From: an uncultured Clostridium sp.
GTDB taxonomy: Bacteria; Bacillota; Clostridia; Clostridiales; Clostridiaceae
Reading direction: 5' to 3'
DNA: 64,000 bases
Assembly (NCBI GenBank): GCA_900543325.1
Contig: UQQU01000004.1
Span: forward strand, 1 to 64,000
Positions 9,784 to 19,160 of this stretch are shown piece by piece. The position numbers and the translations under genes are program-made. Below the pieces are notes generated by a model. The model made no database searches and was not told the origin of the DNA. It saw only the letters and a list, made by a program, of their open reading frames with translations. How positions within the stretch are numbered: position 1 is the first letter of the stretch; each line of letters begins with the position of its first letter.

Positions 9784-9806
9784 ATACTTAACACCTCATT
9801 TCTTTA

Positions 9807-10082
9807 TTATTCTTCGTCCATAAAAATAGTGTTATAAGCTTCTTCTATAGCCGCTAACTCTACTTCATTTTCAATTAATTCAAATATATCATTGTCTTCT
9901 TCATCTTTTATTACTTTTAAAGCAAAAGGATTCTCATCTTCGTATCCTTGTTCTTGAACTATAACATACTCACTTTTTTCCTCTGTTTCAGGATTTACCA
10001 TATCAAAGAATGCTATTACATTTAAATTTATCTCATTTCCATCTTCATCAAATAATTGTATTGTTTTTAAATCTTTTTCCAT
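9807..10082 (-). CDS. DUF1292 protein (YrzB-like)
   Basis: Small acidic cytosolic protein of unknown function, conserved in Firmicutes next to ruvX. It consists of one beta-rich DUF1292 domain: a FDEDGNEI strand, then EYVIVQEQ, then an acidic C-terminus ending in DEE. I start it at MEKDLKTIQ, 91 residues, because AAGGAG lies 9 nt upstream. The longer start 7 codons earlier would run through that SD. Its neighbours ruvX and ireB match the Bacillus yrzB-yrrK-yrzL order. Confidence 0.88.
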   Translation of the reverse strand: MEKDLKTIQLFDEDGNEINLNVIAFFDMVNPETEEKSEYVIVQEQGYEDENPFALKVIKDEEDNDIFELIENEVELAAIEEAYNTIFMDEE

Positions 10083-10205
10083 TTTTTCAAACTCCTTTTT
10101 CATTTGAATTGTTTATTATATTATTACATAAAATATTCAAACTGCAAACATCTTAATTTAATTAGCATATAGATTTAGCTAACCAAGTAACTTCGCTATG
10201 GATTG

Positions 10206-10625
10206 TTACTTACTAAGTCTCAACTTGTCAAGATATCCTTGTAATATATATGTTGCTGCTATTTTATCTACAATTTTCTTTCTTTTATTTCTTGAAAGGT
10301 CTGCTTCTAGCATTGCTCTATGTGCCGCTACTGTTGTTAATCTTTCATCCCACATTTCTATTGGCAATCCAGTCTTTTCTTTTAATAACTCTGCGAACTC
10401 TAGAGCTTTTTCTCCTGATTCTCCAATAGTTCCATTCATATTTTTAGGTAATCCAACAACTATAGTTTCTACACCATATTCATTGCATATTTTATGTACT
10501 TCCCCTAAATCTTGTTCCTTCTTAGTACGTCTTATTGTTGTAATTCCTTGTGCTGTCCATCCTAAAGGATCGCTTAAAGCAACTCCTATAGTCTTTGATC
10601 CCATATCAAGTCCTAATATTCTCAT
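10206..10625 (-). CDS. ruvX: Holliday junction resolvase-like RuvX (YqgF)
   Basis: RNase H-fold nuclease of the YqgF family, linked to 16S rRNA 5'-end processing and possibly recombination. The N-terminal motif LGLDMGSKTIGVALSD carries the first catalytic aspartate. The DERLTT motif near residue 93 and a C-terminal aspartate in KIVDKIAA complete the family pattern. Its 139 residues are typical. The opposite strand is also open over this stretch but has no SD and no protein signature. A terminator separates it from ireB. Confidence 0.95.
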   Translation of the reverse strand: MRILGLDMGSKTIGVALSDPLGWTAQGITTIRRTKKEQDLGEVHKICNEYGVETIVVGLPKNMNGTIGESGEKALEFAELLKEKTGLPIEMWDERLTTVAAHRAMLEADLSRNKRKKIVDKIAATYILQGYLDKLRLSK

Positions 10626-10749
10626 AGAAACTCCTTTATTGAATTAAATAATTAAGTGTTTATCTTCCATAAATGTTGAGTAATTAATATTTTTTACATT
10701 CTCAGAAGCAATTCTTAATTTCTTAATTTCTTATTATATTATTTTTAAA

Positions 10750-10776
10750 AAACAAAAGTGCCCGATTAACGGGCAC
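10750..10776 (-). terminator. ireB terminator
   Basis: GC-rich 7-bp stem GTGCCCG/CGGGCAC (10758-10764 with 10770-10776), 5-nt loop, followed on the minus strand by TTTTGTTTTTT. It begins 3 nt after the ireB stop. Confidence 0.9.
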
Positions 10777-10779
10777 CTT

Positions 10780-11037
10780 TTATTTTATTTCTAGATAAGA
10801 TTTTATTACCTCTTCAAGTATTTCATCTCTTTCAAGTTTTCTAAGTAAAGCTCTTGCTCCGTTATAACTAGTAATGTAAGAAGGATCCCCTGAAATTAGA
10901 TAACCTACCAACTGATTTATTGGGTTATATCCTTTTTCCTTCAATGCTGTATACACATCATTTAAAATTGATTTAGTTAAATCTTCTTTGTTAATGTTTA
11001 AGTCAAATTGCATTGTTCTGTCAAGATTATTATCCAT
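10780..11037 (-). CDS. ireB: IreB-family regulatory phosphoprotein
   Basis: Small cytosolic protein (85 residues) of the DUF965/YrzL family. In Enterococcus faecalis IreB is phosphorylated by the Ser/Thr kinase IreK on N-terminal threonines and affects cell-wall stress resistance. Thr8 in DRTMQF is the obvious candidate phosphosite here. The core YNPINQLVGYLISGDPSYIT is strongly conserved in the family. Its SD (AGGAGG) lies in the loop of a small GCTGC/GCAGC hairpin at 11044-11060. It is next to alaS as in Bacillus. Confidence 0.93.
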   Translation of the reverse strand: MDNNLDRTMQFDLNINKEDLTKSILNDVYTALKEKGYNPINQLVGYLISGDPSYITSYNGARALLRKLERDEILEEVIKSYLEIK

Positions 11038-11133
11038 ATCGTCCGCTGCCTCCTAAGCAGCTTCACCCCCTTACGAAAGTTTTTTTATTTATTTTTAATC
11101 ATTGGAAGTTTTTTATACAACTTTATTACTTAT

Positions 11134-11162
11134 ATTATAACCTAAATTAACATAATTGTATA
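11134..11162 (-). promoter_or_regulatory. putative sigma-A promoter for ireB
   Basis: Minus strand: TATACA at 11157-11162 and a perfect TATAAT at 11134-11139 with 17-bp spacing, just downstream of the alaS stop. The -35 is weak. It would let ireB be expressed independently of the T-box. Confidence 0.45.
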
Positions 11163-11175
11163 CTCTGAAAAAAAA

Positions 11176-13824
11176 CTATTTTACTAAATTTTCTATTGTT
11201 TGGAAGGCAACTTCTATAGCTTGTGGAATACTTTCTGGCTTCTTACCACCTGCTTGAGCCATATCTGGTCTTCCACCTCCGCCACCGCCAACAACAGTAG
11301 CTACTTCCTTAATAATCTTACCACAATGTACTCCTTTATCTAATACATCCTTAGTTGCCATAGTAACTAAATTAACTTTATCTCCTAACTTACTTACTAA
11401 CACTACAACTCCTGAACCCATCTTGCTTCTTATTTTATCAGCTAAATCTCTTAAAGCATTTCCATCTACACCTTCAAGTGCATAAGCAATTGATTTAACT
11501 CCATTAATTTCTTTAGCAGAATTTAATATATCATCTAAAGCTCCACTTGTAAGTTTTGATTTAAGCTCTGCAATTTCTTTATCTTTTTCTTTTAGTTCTG
11601 CACCTTGAGTTGAAATTTTCTTTAAAACATCTTTTTCAGTACACTTAAGTGCTGCACAAGCTTCTTTTAATAATCTTTGCTTTTCTTCCATATATTTTAT
11701 AGCAGCTCTTCCTGTTAAAGCTTCTATTCTTCTAATACCAGCAGCTACACCAGTCTCAGAAACTATTTTAAATAATCCTATTTCTCCAACATTAGATACG
11801 TGAGTACCACCACAAAGCTCTTTAGAGAACTCTCCTGCAGCTACTACTCTTACTTTATCACCGTATTTTTCATCGAATAATGCTGTTGCTCCAGATTCTT
11901 TAGCTTCTTCAATTGTCATAAGCTTAGTTTCTACAGTATCAACTTCCATTATCTTATCGTTAACTAAATCTTCAACTTTTTGAATTTCTTCAGCTGTCAT
12001 AGCTTGGAAGTGAGTAAAGTCAAATCTTAATCTTTCATTATCAACAAAAGAACCAGCTTGGTGAACATGAGATCCAACAATTTCTTTTAATGCAGCTTGT
12101 AACATATGAGTTGCTGTATGGTTTTTACAAACGCTAGATCTTCTTACTTTATCTACAGTTAAAGTAACTTCTTCACCATTTTTAATGCTTCCAGTTTTAA
12201 CTTCAACATAATGAACAGTCTTTCCACCAACATTTTTCTTAGTGTTATATACATAAGCTGTTCCGTTAGCTCCTGTAATCATACCAGTATCACCAATTTG
12301 ACCACCCATTTCAGCATAGAAAGGAGTCTTATCAGTTAAGATATAACCTTTATTTCCTTCAGTTAACTCTTCTACAAAAGCTTCATCAGTTGCTAAAACT
12401 ACAACTTTTCCAACACCTTCTGTTGAAGTATATCCAGTAAACTCAGTTTCAACATCAGCTTTTACTTTGTTAATTGGATTTTCATCAGCTCCCATGTAAG
12501 AAGTTTCTCCTCTTGCACTTCTAGCTCTTTCTCTTTGAGCTTCCATTTCCTTTTTAAATTCTTCGTGATCAACAGTCATTCCCTTTTCTTCAAGGATTTC
12601 TTCTGTTAATTCTAGTGGGAATCCATAAGTATCATATAATTTAAATGCTTTTTCTCCAGAAAGTACTGTAGATTTAGCTTCTTCTAATTCTTTAATATAA
12701 CCATTTAAGATATTCATTCCACCATCAATAGTTTCATTAAATCTTTCTTCTTCTAAAGTGATTATCTTAGTTATATAATCCTTATTTTCAACTAATACTG
12801 GATAATTTCCACCATAGTTTTCAACAACTGCATCTACAACATCTTTTAGGAATAATCCTTTAATTCCAAGTAATCTACCATGTCTTGCAGCTCTTCTTAA
12901 AAGTCTTCTTAAAACGTATCCTCTACCTTCGTTACTTGGTTGAACACCATCAGAAATTAACATAGTTACAGCCTTAACGTGGTCAGTTACGATTCTTAAT
13001 GAAATATCGCTATTAGCATCTTTTCCATATTCTACACCTGATAAAGCTGATACCTTATTTAAGATATTCTTTACTGTATCAATTTCAAATATGTTGTCAA
13101 CACCTTGCATTATAGTTGCAATTCTTTCAAGTCCCATACCAGTATCTATATTTTTGTTCTTTAATGGAGCATAGCTACCATCTTCTTGTTTATCAAATTG
13201 AATAAATACTAGGTTCCAGAATTCAACTATTCTATCAGCATCAGAAGCAGCTACAAAATCATCTACATTTGTAACATGAGCTACATCTACACCTCTATCA
13301 AAGTGAATTTCTGTACAAGGACCACATGGACCTACTGTTCCAACTTCCCAGAAGTTATCATCTTTACCTAATCTAAAGATTCTGCTTGGATCTATATCAG
13401 TTTTAGAAGTCCAAATGTCATATGCTTCATCATCTTCTAAGTATATAGTTACATATAATTTATCCTTAGGTAACTTTAAAACTTCTGTTACATATTCCCA
13501 TGACCATGGAATAATTTCATTTTTAAAGTAATCTCCAAATGAGAAGTTACCTAACATTTCAAAGAAAGTACCGTGTCTTGATGTCTTTCCTACGTTTTCT
13601 ATATCACCAGTTCTTATACACTTTTGACAAGTTGTAACTCTAGTCTTTGGTGGTTTTTGTATACCTGTAAAATATGGCTTAAGTGGTGCCATACCTGCAT
13701 TTATTAATAATAAACTATTATCATTTTTAGGTACTAATGGAAAACTCTCCATTCTTAAATGTTCTTTCGATTCGAAAAAGCTAATAAAGCTTTCTCTTAA
13801 TTCATTTGCTCCCATGAATTTCAT
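11176..13824 (-). CDS. alaS: alanyl-tRNA synthetase
   Basis: Class II synthetase charging tRNA-Ala. The catalytic domain contains the AlaRS motifs TSRHGTFFEMLGN and GMGLERI. The editing domain has HxxxH (HTATHML) and CGGTHV, and the C-terminal DHHA1 domain has the glycine-rich run and GRPDMAQAGG. From the chosen ATG (MKFMGANEL) it is 882 residues, typical. A TTG six codons upstream overlaps the SD GGAGG and was rejected. Expression is governed by the T-box leader just upstream. Confidence 0.97.
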   Translation of the reverse strand: MKFMGANELRESFISFFESKEHLRMESFPLVPKNDNSLLLINAGMAPLKPYFTGIQKPPKTRVTTCQKCIRTGDIENVGKTSRHGTFFEMLGNFSFGDYFKNEIIPWSWEYVTEVLKLPKDKLYVTIYLEDDEAYDIWTSKTDIDPSRIFRLGKDDNFWEVGTVGPCGPCTEIHFDRGVDVAHVTNVDDFVAASDADRIVEFWNLVFIQFDKQEDGSYAPLKNKNIDTGMGLERIATIMQGVDNIFEIDTVKNILNKVSALSGVEYGKDANSDISLRIVTDHVKAVTMLISDGVQPSNEGRGYVLRRLLRRAARHGRLLGIKGLFLKDVVDAVVENYGGNYPVLVENKDYITKIITLEEERFNETIDGGMNILNGYIKELEEAKSTVLSGEKAFKLYDTYGFPLELTEEILEEKGMTVDHEEFKKEMEAQRERARSARGETSYMGADENPINKVKADVETEFTGYTSTEGVGKVVVLATDEAFVEELTEGNKGYILTDKTPFYAEMGGQIGDTGMITGANGTAYVYNTKKNVGGKTVHYVEVKTGSIKNGEEVTLTVDKVRRSSVCKNHTATHMLQAALKEIVGSHVHQAGSFVDNERLRFDFTHFQAMTAEEIQKVEDLVNDKIMEVDTVETKLMTIEEAKESGATALFDEKYGDKVRVVAAGEFSKELCGGTHVSNVGEIGLFKIVSETGVAAGIRRIEALTGRAAIKYMEEKQRLLKEACAALKCTEKDVLKKISTQGAELKEKDKEIAELKSKLTSGALDDILNSAKEINGVKSIAYALEGVDGNALRDLADKIRSKMGSGVVVLVSKLGDKVNLVTMATKDVLDKGVHCGKIIKEVATVVGGGGGGRPDMAQAGGKKPESIPQAIEVAFQTIENLVK

Positions 13825-13916
13825 GATTTCTTCTACCTCCAAATTTCTTCTATTAGTAATTTAATTATAAATTAAACTAAATCTTAAATTTATTTTTTAT
13901 GGGGAATTCAACCAAT

Positions 13917-14130
13917 AAAAAAAGTCTTCATCCCTAAAGAAAAAGGGACGAAAACTTATAATTTCCGCGGTACCACCCTAATTATGTATATGAATATACA
14001 TCACTTAAAGTAAAATAAGCTCCAAGATAGCTTCAATATGCTAAATAAGAAGTTTTCACCAACCACTTCCTCTCTTAATATTTACATCATATTTACTCAT
14101 TCTCTTCATCGCTTTATGCTATATATTTAT
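13917..14130 (-). promoter_or_regulatory. T-box riboswitch, alanine-specific
   Basis: tRNA-sensing leader of alaS. The hallmark AGGGTGGTACCGCGG lies at 13965-13979 on the minus strand. A terminator (13922-13935 pairs with 13944-13957, then seven T at 13917-13923) follows it. Stem I begins near 14112 with GATGAAGAGAATGAGTA, containing the AGAGA-like box. The specifier position reads GCU at 14029-14031, in the context GAA-GCU-AUC before the TTGGAGC side of stem I, which matches alanine. Uncharged tRNA-Ala should stabilise the antiterminator and turn alaS on. Confidence 0.93.
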
Positions 14131-14136
14131 GACAAG

Positions 14137-14165
14137 ATTATATTTCATTTAAGTATTTATGTCAA
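14137..14165 (-). promoter_or_regulatory. sigma-A promoter of the alaS T-box leader
   Basis: Perfect consensus on the minus strand: TTGACA at 14160-14165, 17-bp spacer, TATAAT at 14137-14142. Transcription should start near 14130, just ahead of T-box stem I. Confidence 0.88.
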
Positions 14166-14253
14166 TAAACTTTGGCAAGTATCAACCTTAGTAATTTTCA
14201 TTTAAAATTTCTATAAAAGCTCAATAGCCTAATCTAAGACTTAGCTTCTAAAT

Positions 14254-15282
14254 TTAAAACAAATAATAATCTATATCATCATATACAACCTTAATAATTA
14301 CAGCAATAGGGACAATTAAAACCATACCTATTACTCCACCAATTTTCTCGCCTAATATCAATAAAATAATAATTATTATAGGATGCATATTAGTACTATC
14401 CCCTGTTATTTTTGGAGCTAAAAAGTTACCTTCTACTTGTTGTATTAAAAATACTCCTATAGTTGCTAATATTCCTTTTGTAACAGAACCTGTAAGTGCC
14501 ATAAAAATTATAGGAACACCACCAATAATCGGTCCAAAATAAGGAATTATATTAGCTATAGCATTTATTATAGATAAAACTAAGGGAAACTTCACTCTAA
14601 GTACTAATAATAAAACAAATGATAATACACCAATTATTAATGATAATAGAAGTTGACTTAATATGTATCTACTTAATATTTTATCAATATTGTTATTTAT
14701 ATTTTTTATTAAAACTCTTTTATCTGTTGGAAAAATTAATAATAGTTTATTGTAAAGGAAATGTCCATCTGCTAATAAATAATAAGTTGTAATTGGTACA
14801 ACTGCAAGACCAACAATATTCTCACCAAGAGAAATCATATTATCTACTAAATTAGTTGATGCATTACTTAGAATCATATTTATTTTTTCACCAACTTGTA
14901 TATATATGGTTTCAAAAATTGGTAATCTATCTAACTTAAATCTATTTGCAAGAACTAGAATATATTCTTCTATACTATCTAGCATAATTCCAAAATTTCC
15001 ACTTTCATTTAATATAGATGGCACTATACAATATAGAAGTCCTACAAATGCTAATAAAAACAATAATATAATTAAAAGTGAACTTTTTTTATGAGATATA
15101 TTTAACTTTTCACTTAAATAATTTTTTAATGGTTTTAAAGTATATGCAATTATAAATGAAATCACTAATAAATTAACAACATCTCTTATAGGTGTAAAAT
15201 ATATATATATATTAATACTAAGTATTACAAGAACTATTGCTATTATTGTCTTATAAATCAATTTTTTATGCTTTGCTAACAT
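14254..15282 (-). CDS. AI-2E family transporter (PerM-type permease)
   Basis: Polytopic inner-membrane protein of 342 residues with about eight predicted membrane segments: two near residues 10-40, one at about 65-90, and a C-terminal cluster from 145 onward. The family's conserved IPYFGPIIGGVP segment is present. Family members export small molecules or act in ion exchange, and the substrate is unknown here. It overlaps the PRC-barrel gene by 17 nt, so the two are translationally coupled. A second, diverged family member lies at 17665-18783. Confidence 0.85.
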   Translation of the reverse strand: MLAKHKKLIYKTIIAIVLVILSINIYIYFTPIRDVVNLLVISFIIAYTLKPLKNYLSEKLNISHKKSSLLIILLFLLAFVGLLYCIVPSILNESGNFGIMLDSIEEYILVLANRFKLDRLPIFETIYIQVGEKINMILSNASTNLVDNMISLGENIVGLAVVPITTYYLLADGHFLYNKLLLIFPTDKRVLIKNINNNIDKILSRYILSQLLLSLIIGVLSFVLLLVLRVKFPLVLSIINAIANIIPYFGPIIGGVPIIFMALTGSVTKGILATIGVFLIQQVEGNFLAPKITGDSTNMHPIIIIILLILGEKIGGVIGMVLIVPIAVIIKVVYDDIDYYLF

Positions 15283-15766
15283 CCTTAAAACCTCCTAAGT
15301 CATGAGGTAAAGTTTTAAGCTTAATACGCTCATTCCCATTGTATAAAATATAATCATCACATAAAATGCAATGTTTTAATGTAATAATTTCTTTTCCCTT
15401 AAACATCTTATCAAAAATTCCTGAACTAATAATTAATCCTTTTATACTGAAATTTTCTTTATCTATTATTAAATCTTCAAGGACTCCAATTAATGTCTTA
15501 TTTTCATTTAAAATGTCAATAAATTTAATTTCTTTAAACTTAAGACCTTTGAATTTTGACGTTTCTTTAATTTTCATTACTTTATCTATAGATGTTATTG
15601 CATTGATAGCAACAAAAGTATGCTTTTTTATTATAGAAGCTGGTGAAATTACAAATCCTTCTATACTTCCCTTACTAAAATCTATAGAAATATCCTCAAT
15701 AACACCAATATATTTATTTTTAGAATCATAAACCTTCATTAAATAAAAATCTCTCCATTTAAACAT
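15266..15766 (-). CDS. PRC-barrel domain protein
   Basis: 166 residues forming two PRC-barrel-like beta domains: YDSKNKYIGVIEDISIDF at about 14-31 and NENKTLIGVLEDLIID in the second half. PRC-barrels occur in RNA metabolism proteins (RimM) and in small sporulation-associated proteins (YlmC/YrrD type). This two-domain form is most like the YrrD-type clostridial proteins. The start has GAGGTG 6 nt upstream. It is coupled to the downstream AI-2E permease by overlap. Function unknown. Confidence 0.75.
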   Translation of the reverse strand: MFKWRDFYLMKVYDSKNKYIGVIEDISIDFSKGSIEGFVISPASIIKKHTFVAINAITSIDKVMKIKETSKFKGLKFKEIKFIDILNENKTLIGVLEDLIIDKENFSIKGLIISSGIFDKMFKGKEIITLKHCILCDDYILYNGNERIKLKTLPHDLGGFKDVSKA

Positions 15767-15786
15767 TGCTTCACCTCTAAAAATAT

Positions 15787-15820
15787 AATAACCATAGTAT
15801 TTACAAATACTATGGTTATT
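15787..15820 (-). terminator. perfect hairpin after the ybaK gene
   Basis: 16-bp perfect inverted repeat (15787-15802 with 15805-15820) with a 2-nt loop, between the ybaK-type gene and the PRC-barrel gene. The minus-strand downstream sequence is ATATTTTTAG, a modest U-tract. Confidence 0.7.
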
Positions 15821-15888
15821 ATTAGTAAAATTTCTATAAACTTTTATGTTACATATATTTTTTTATTAAATATTTATATAAAAAAATA

Positions 15889-16365
15889 TTAATGTATAAC
15901 ATCAGCAAAACTACCATTTATTATCTTTATTAAATCCATTGGCTCTAGCTTTACTTGAAGACCTTTTTTACCACCGCTTACACAAATATTCTCTAAATCC
16001 CTAGCTTCTTCTTGAATAAATGTTTTATAAAGCTTCTTCATTCCTACTGGAGAGCATCCCCCTCTTATATATCCTGTATATTTAGTTATATCTTTAACAT
16101 GAATCATTTGAAGGCTTTTTTCTCCAGCTGATTTTGCTGCTTTTTTTAAATCTAATTCTTTATCAACTGGTATAACAAAGACGTAAAGTTCTCTACTTAC
16201 ACCTTGTGTTACTAATGTTTTATATACCTCTTTCATATCTTGACCAGTCTTTTCTGCAACAGAAATACCATCTATTTTATCATCTGAAATATCATAAGTA
16301 ATTACTTCATAATTTATTTTGTTTTTATCTAAAATTCTCATTGCGTTAGTTTTTTGAACTGCCAT
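15889..16365 (-). CDS. ybaK: YbaK/EbsC-family Cys-tRNA(Pro) deacylase
   Basis: Trans-editing protein that removes cysteine mis-attached to tRNA-Pro. It is 158 residues, as is usual for YbaK. Conserved features include KTLVTQ near residue 45, FVIPVDKELDLKKAAKS with the conserved lysines, and GYIRGGCSPVGMKK. The ATG follows GGGAG at 7 nt. It stands alone between two hairpins or AT-rich gaps. Confidence 0.9.
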   Translation of the reverse strand: MAVQKTNAMRILDKNKINYEVITYDISDDKIDGISVAEKTGQDMKEVYKTLVTQGVSRELYVFVIPVDKELDLKKAAKSAGEKSLQMIHVKDITKYTGYIRGGCSPVGMKKLYKTFIQEEARDLENICVSGGKKGLQVKLEPMDLIKIINGSFADVIH

Positions 16366-16469
16366 TTTTCATACTCCCTTAAGATAATCTTTTACTTATT
16401 ATTATACTAAAAGTAAAATTAATGGCAAATTAAAACAATAATACTATTTATAAAATATAAATAATATTA

Positions 16470-17333
16470 TTAGTTTCTGCCTTCACTAACTAAGCCTAAT
16501 TTATAATCTTCAGGTGATATTCCAACTTGCTTTTTAAATACATTACTAAAATAATGTTCTGTACTATATCCAATCATCTCTGCAATTTCATATAACTTTA
16601 AGGATGGATCTCTCATTAAAATTATTGCATTTTTTATTCTTACATTAGTTAAATAATCAATAAAATTCATTCTAAGCTCCCTTTTAAACACCCTAGTAAG
16701 ATATGTCTGACTAACACCTATACTATTTGCAACTTCTGATATAGATAAATTTTCCTTATTATAATTTCTATTTATATATTTTTGAACTTCAATAACTATA
16801 GACGTTTTCTTACTCTTTTCAACTAACCTATTGCATAATGATTTATAAACAATATTGACTTGAACTGGATCATCACGTAAAAATGATGCACATATAACTA
16901 CATTTATCTTAAGACATTTGTTTATGGCATTTTCTAATTCAGTCACAGCACTATGCCAATACTTTATTGGATTTATATCACATAAAATAACAACTTGCTT
17001 TTTTGAATCAATAAATACATTTAAATAGTTAAATTTATTCATTATATCATTTGCAATATTATATATAGCATAACTTATTAACTCTGTTTGCAACTCTTCC
17101 TCAATTAAAACTCTATCTTTTATTAAAGGTTTAATTACTATAAGTCCCATTGAATTAGTATATTTAATATTAAAATACCTCATATCTTTTTCAATTTCTG
17201 AGCTCCTAATTTTCCCCATCATCCAGTCCTTAAGAAAATTCTCTTTTAAATGCTCTGCTTTCTCAACATCAAATTCATTTACTTCTTTTTCTCTTTTATT
17301 TATTAATTCATCATCAGCTATTAAAACCTTCAT
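16470..17333 (-). CDS. AraC-type regulator, receiver-less YesN-like protein
   Basis: DNA-binding regulator with a C-terminal AraC double helix-turn-helix (about residues 180-280: LSISEVANSIGVSQTYLTRVFKREL then LYEIAEMIGYSTEHYFSNVFKK). The first nine residues, MKVLIADDE, are the opening strand and acidic pair of a response-regulator receiver. After that the sequence jumps into the linker typical of YesN-type regulators (HLKENFLKDWMMGKI). The remaining receiver, including the phosphorylated Asp and the conserved Lys, is absent. No histidine kinase gene is adjacent. I chose the ATG at 17331-17333 over a TTG one codon earlier. It probably acts without phosphorylation, and its targets are unknown. 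Confidence 0.8.
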   Translation of the reverse strand: MKVLIADDELINKREKEVNEFDVEKAEHLKENFLKDWMMGKIRSSEIEKDMRYFNIKYTNSMGLIVIKPLIKDRVLIEEELQTELISYAIYNIANDIMNKFNYLNVFIDSKKQVVILCDINPIKYWHSAVTELENAINKCLKINVVICASFLRDDPVQVNIVYKSLCNRLVEKSKKTSIVIEVQKYINRNYNKENLSISEVANSIGVSQTYLTRVFKRELRMNFIDYLTNVRIKNAIILMRDPSLKLYEIAEMIGYSTEHYFSNVFKKQVGISPEDYKLGLVSEGRN

Positions 17334-17578
17334 CAAGATAATTTCCCCCCCAAAACTTCTTTTATTTTAATTTTTATATCATAGAGTATAAACACACTCT
17401 TTAAATCACAGTAATCATTTTCACTATTTCTTATTTCATTTTTCCCAAAGTTTATTAACCTATATTTAATACTTATTACACTTTATGTAAATAAATTCCA
17501 TTTCTACTTTCTTTTATTGCAATAATTTTTTTATAATTTCTATTTAAAAAACTATTAAATAATTAACATTTATTTATA

Positions 17579-17634
17579 AAAATACTCCCTATTAAGTAAA
17601 TCATTACTGTTAACAATTTATTTTAATAGAGAGT
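17579..17634 (-). terminator. terminator of the second AI-2E gene; gap 17334-17664
   Basis: Imperfect 12-bp stem (17584-17595 with 17623-17634, with G-U pairs) and a long loop, followed on the minus strand by ATTTTT. The rest of this 331-nt gap is extremely AT-rich and should contain the promoter of the AraC-type gene. No gene was seen in it. Confidence 0.55.
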
Positions 17635-17664
17635 TATTCATAAAACATATAAATATTGCTATAT

Positions 17665-18783
17665 CTATTTTTCAACTTTAACTTCACTTTTTTTTAATAT
17701 ATTTTTCTCATTATTAATTAGATATTTTTTATAAAAATTAAAACTTATAAATAGAGCTATCAAATACAGCATTCCTTTAAAACCTCCAGCATTTAACCCT
17801 ACAAATATAGCAATCAAAACACTTAGTTGAGACAATTCTAAAGATGATGATAAAAGCTTTGGCTCTAATATATTCCTAGTAATCATAATTCCACAAAATA
17901 AAATTACTAAAAATATAACAGTAACATACTTTCCACTAAAAAAATAAATAATTACAAGAGGTAAAAACACCAATATCATTCCTACCACAGGTAATAAATC
18001 TAATATCATACATATCAAACTTAATAACAATGTATATGGTATTTTTAATATACTAAATCCTATAAGTGTAATTATAAATGTACATAAAATCAATACAGAA
18101 TATGTACCTATATATTTAAAGAGAACATCTTTAATTTCTGTTATAATACTTAAAAACTTACCAAATTCATTTATACAATCAGTATTTTTTATAGGCGATG
18201 TATTCTTTTTAATAAACTTTTTAAGGAAAACAAAACTAGATAATATTGCAAAAATTATTACAGATATAATATATGGAAATGCTGAAATTACACCTATTAT
18301 GTAATTCACAATATTCATACTAAAATCTAAAGCATAATTTGATATATCTGATATAAATTTATTTATATTACTTTTTAAACTTTCTAAAATAGATTCATCT
18401 ATATTTTCAAAAGCTGATAGTGAATTTTGAAGAAATGTATTTATCTCCGACCTATTATCATATACATACTGATAACCATCCGTTGCTAAATCCTTAATTT
18501 CAGAACAAAAATAAACTATACCAAAGCCTAATAAAGTTACTGTAATTGCATAAAATAATAATATTGAAATACTTGCAGCAAAATTTCCATCTATATTAAA
18601 TTTCTTAATAAGAGTTTCTGTTGGTTTTTTTAAAATTAAAGCTGTTATTAATCCAATTATAAATGGAATTGTATACTTTAAAGTTCCAATAATTATTGAA
18701 AAAGAAATAGTAAAGACCAAGAAAAAAATAATCAACCTTACAAAAGGTTTTATCTTCTTGGCTACTAAGGCTATATATTCCAT
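17665..18783 (-). CDS. AI-2E family transporter
   Basis: Second PerM/AI-2E-type permease in the window, 372 residues, with membrane segments near 15-50, 65-90, about 165-185 and several in the C-terminal half. The C-terminal region LPYTLLLSLICMILDLLPVVGMILVF... corresponds to the conserved family segment, though with less similarity than in the other copy. The C-terminus is a charged cytoplasmic tail (KKSEVKVEK). It resembles sporulation-associated SpoIVM/YtvI-type clostridial permeases in length. The substrate is unknown. AGGAG lies 9 nt before the ATG. Confidence 0.8.
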   Translation of the reverse strand: MEYIALVAKKIKPFVRLIIFFLVFTISFSIIIGTLKYTIPFIIGLITALILKKPTETLIKKFNIDGNFAASISILLFYAITVTLLGFGIVYFCSEIKDLATDGYQYVYDNRSEINTFLQNSLSAFENIDESILESLKSNINKFISDISNYALDFSMNIVNYIIGVISAFPYIISVIIFAILSSFVFLKKFIKKNTSPIKNTDCINEFGKFLSIITEIKDVLFKYIGTYSVLILCTFIITLIGFSILKIPYTLLLSLICMILDLLPVVGMILVFLPLVIIYFFSGKYVTVIFLVILFCGIMITRNILEPKLLSSSLELSQLSVLIAIFVGLNAGGFKGMLYLIALFISFNFYKKYLINNEKNILKKSEVKVEK

Positions 18784-18813
18784 TTTATATCATTCTCCTT
18801 TTATATTAAAATT

Positions 18814-18843
18814 AAAAGGAGCTAAACTTAAATAGCTCCTTTT
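18814..18843 (-). terminator. terminator of the small gene 18923-19072
   Basis: 11-bp perfect stem (18814-18824 with 18833-18843) followed on the minus strand by TTTTAATTTTAA. It lies between the small gene and the AI-2E permease. Confidence 0.8.
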
Positions 18844-18922
18844 TATATACATTATTAAATTATCTTAAATAAAAAATGTTTAAAACTCGATTTTATGAAT
18901 AACGAACTTCTATCCCCCTTTA

Positions 18923-19072
18923 CTAATGTATTAGATAGATTAGATCATCTCCTTCTTTAAAACATTTATAAAGTTGAATTTTAGCATTAATTAAAAGCCT
19001 ATTTTTAAACTTTACGCACGCCTCCTCTCTATCATATTTGTTCACTAACTGAACATCATCTAATAACGACAT
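18923..19072 (-). CDS. small protein, 49 residues, unrecognised
   Basis: Short reading frame beginning MSLLDDVQLVNKYDREE and ending DDLIYLIH, mixed-charge and probably helical. Its support comes from signals around it: an SD-like GGGGTGG 9 nt before the ATG, a near-consensus promoter at 19161-19189, and a clear terminator at 18814-18843. The transcript would be about 340 nt. The promoter-gene-terminator unit is complete and independent of the downstream permease. I do not recognise the family. The 5' leader of about 80 nt could also carry regulation. Confidence 0.6.
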   Translation of the reverse strand: MSLLDDVQLVNKYDREEACVKFKNRLLINAKIQLYKCFKEGDDLIYLIH

Positions 19073-19160
19073 TTAGAAGCACCACCCCTTTAGCTTTTAT
19101 AATTATAAAATCTATAGATTCTAGTAGCCTTAAATTTTTTCTTTCGACTACTATAAATAT

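Noticed and set aside
10198..10647. Long open frame on the plus strand opposite ruvX (149 codons)
   Set aside because: No SD, no domain signature, and it mirrors a clear ruvX gene on the other strand. Low-GC coding often leaves such shadow frames.
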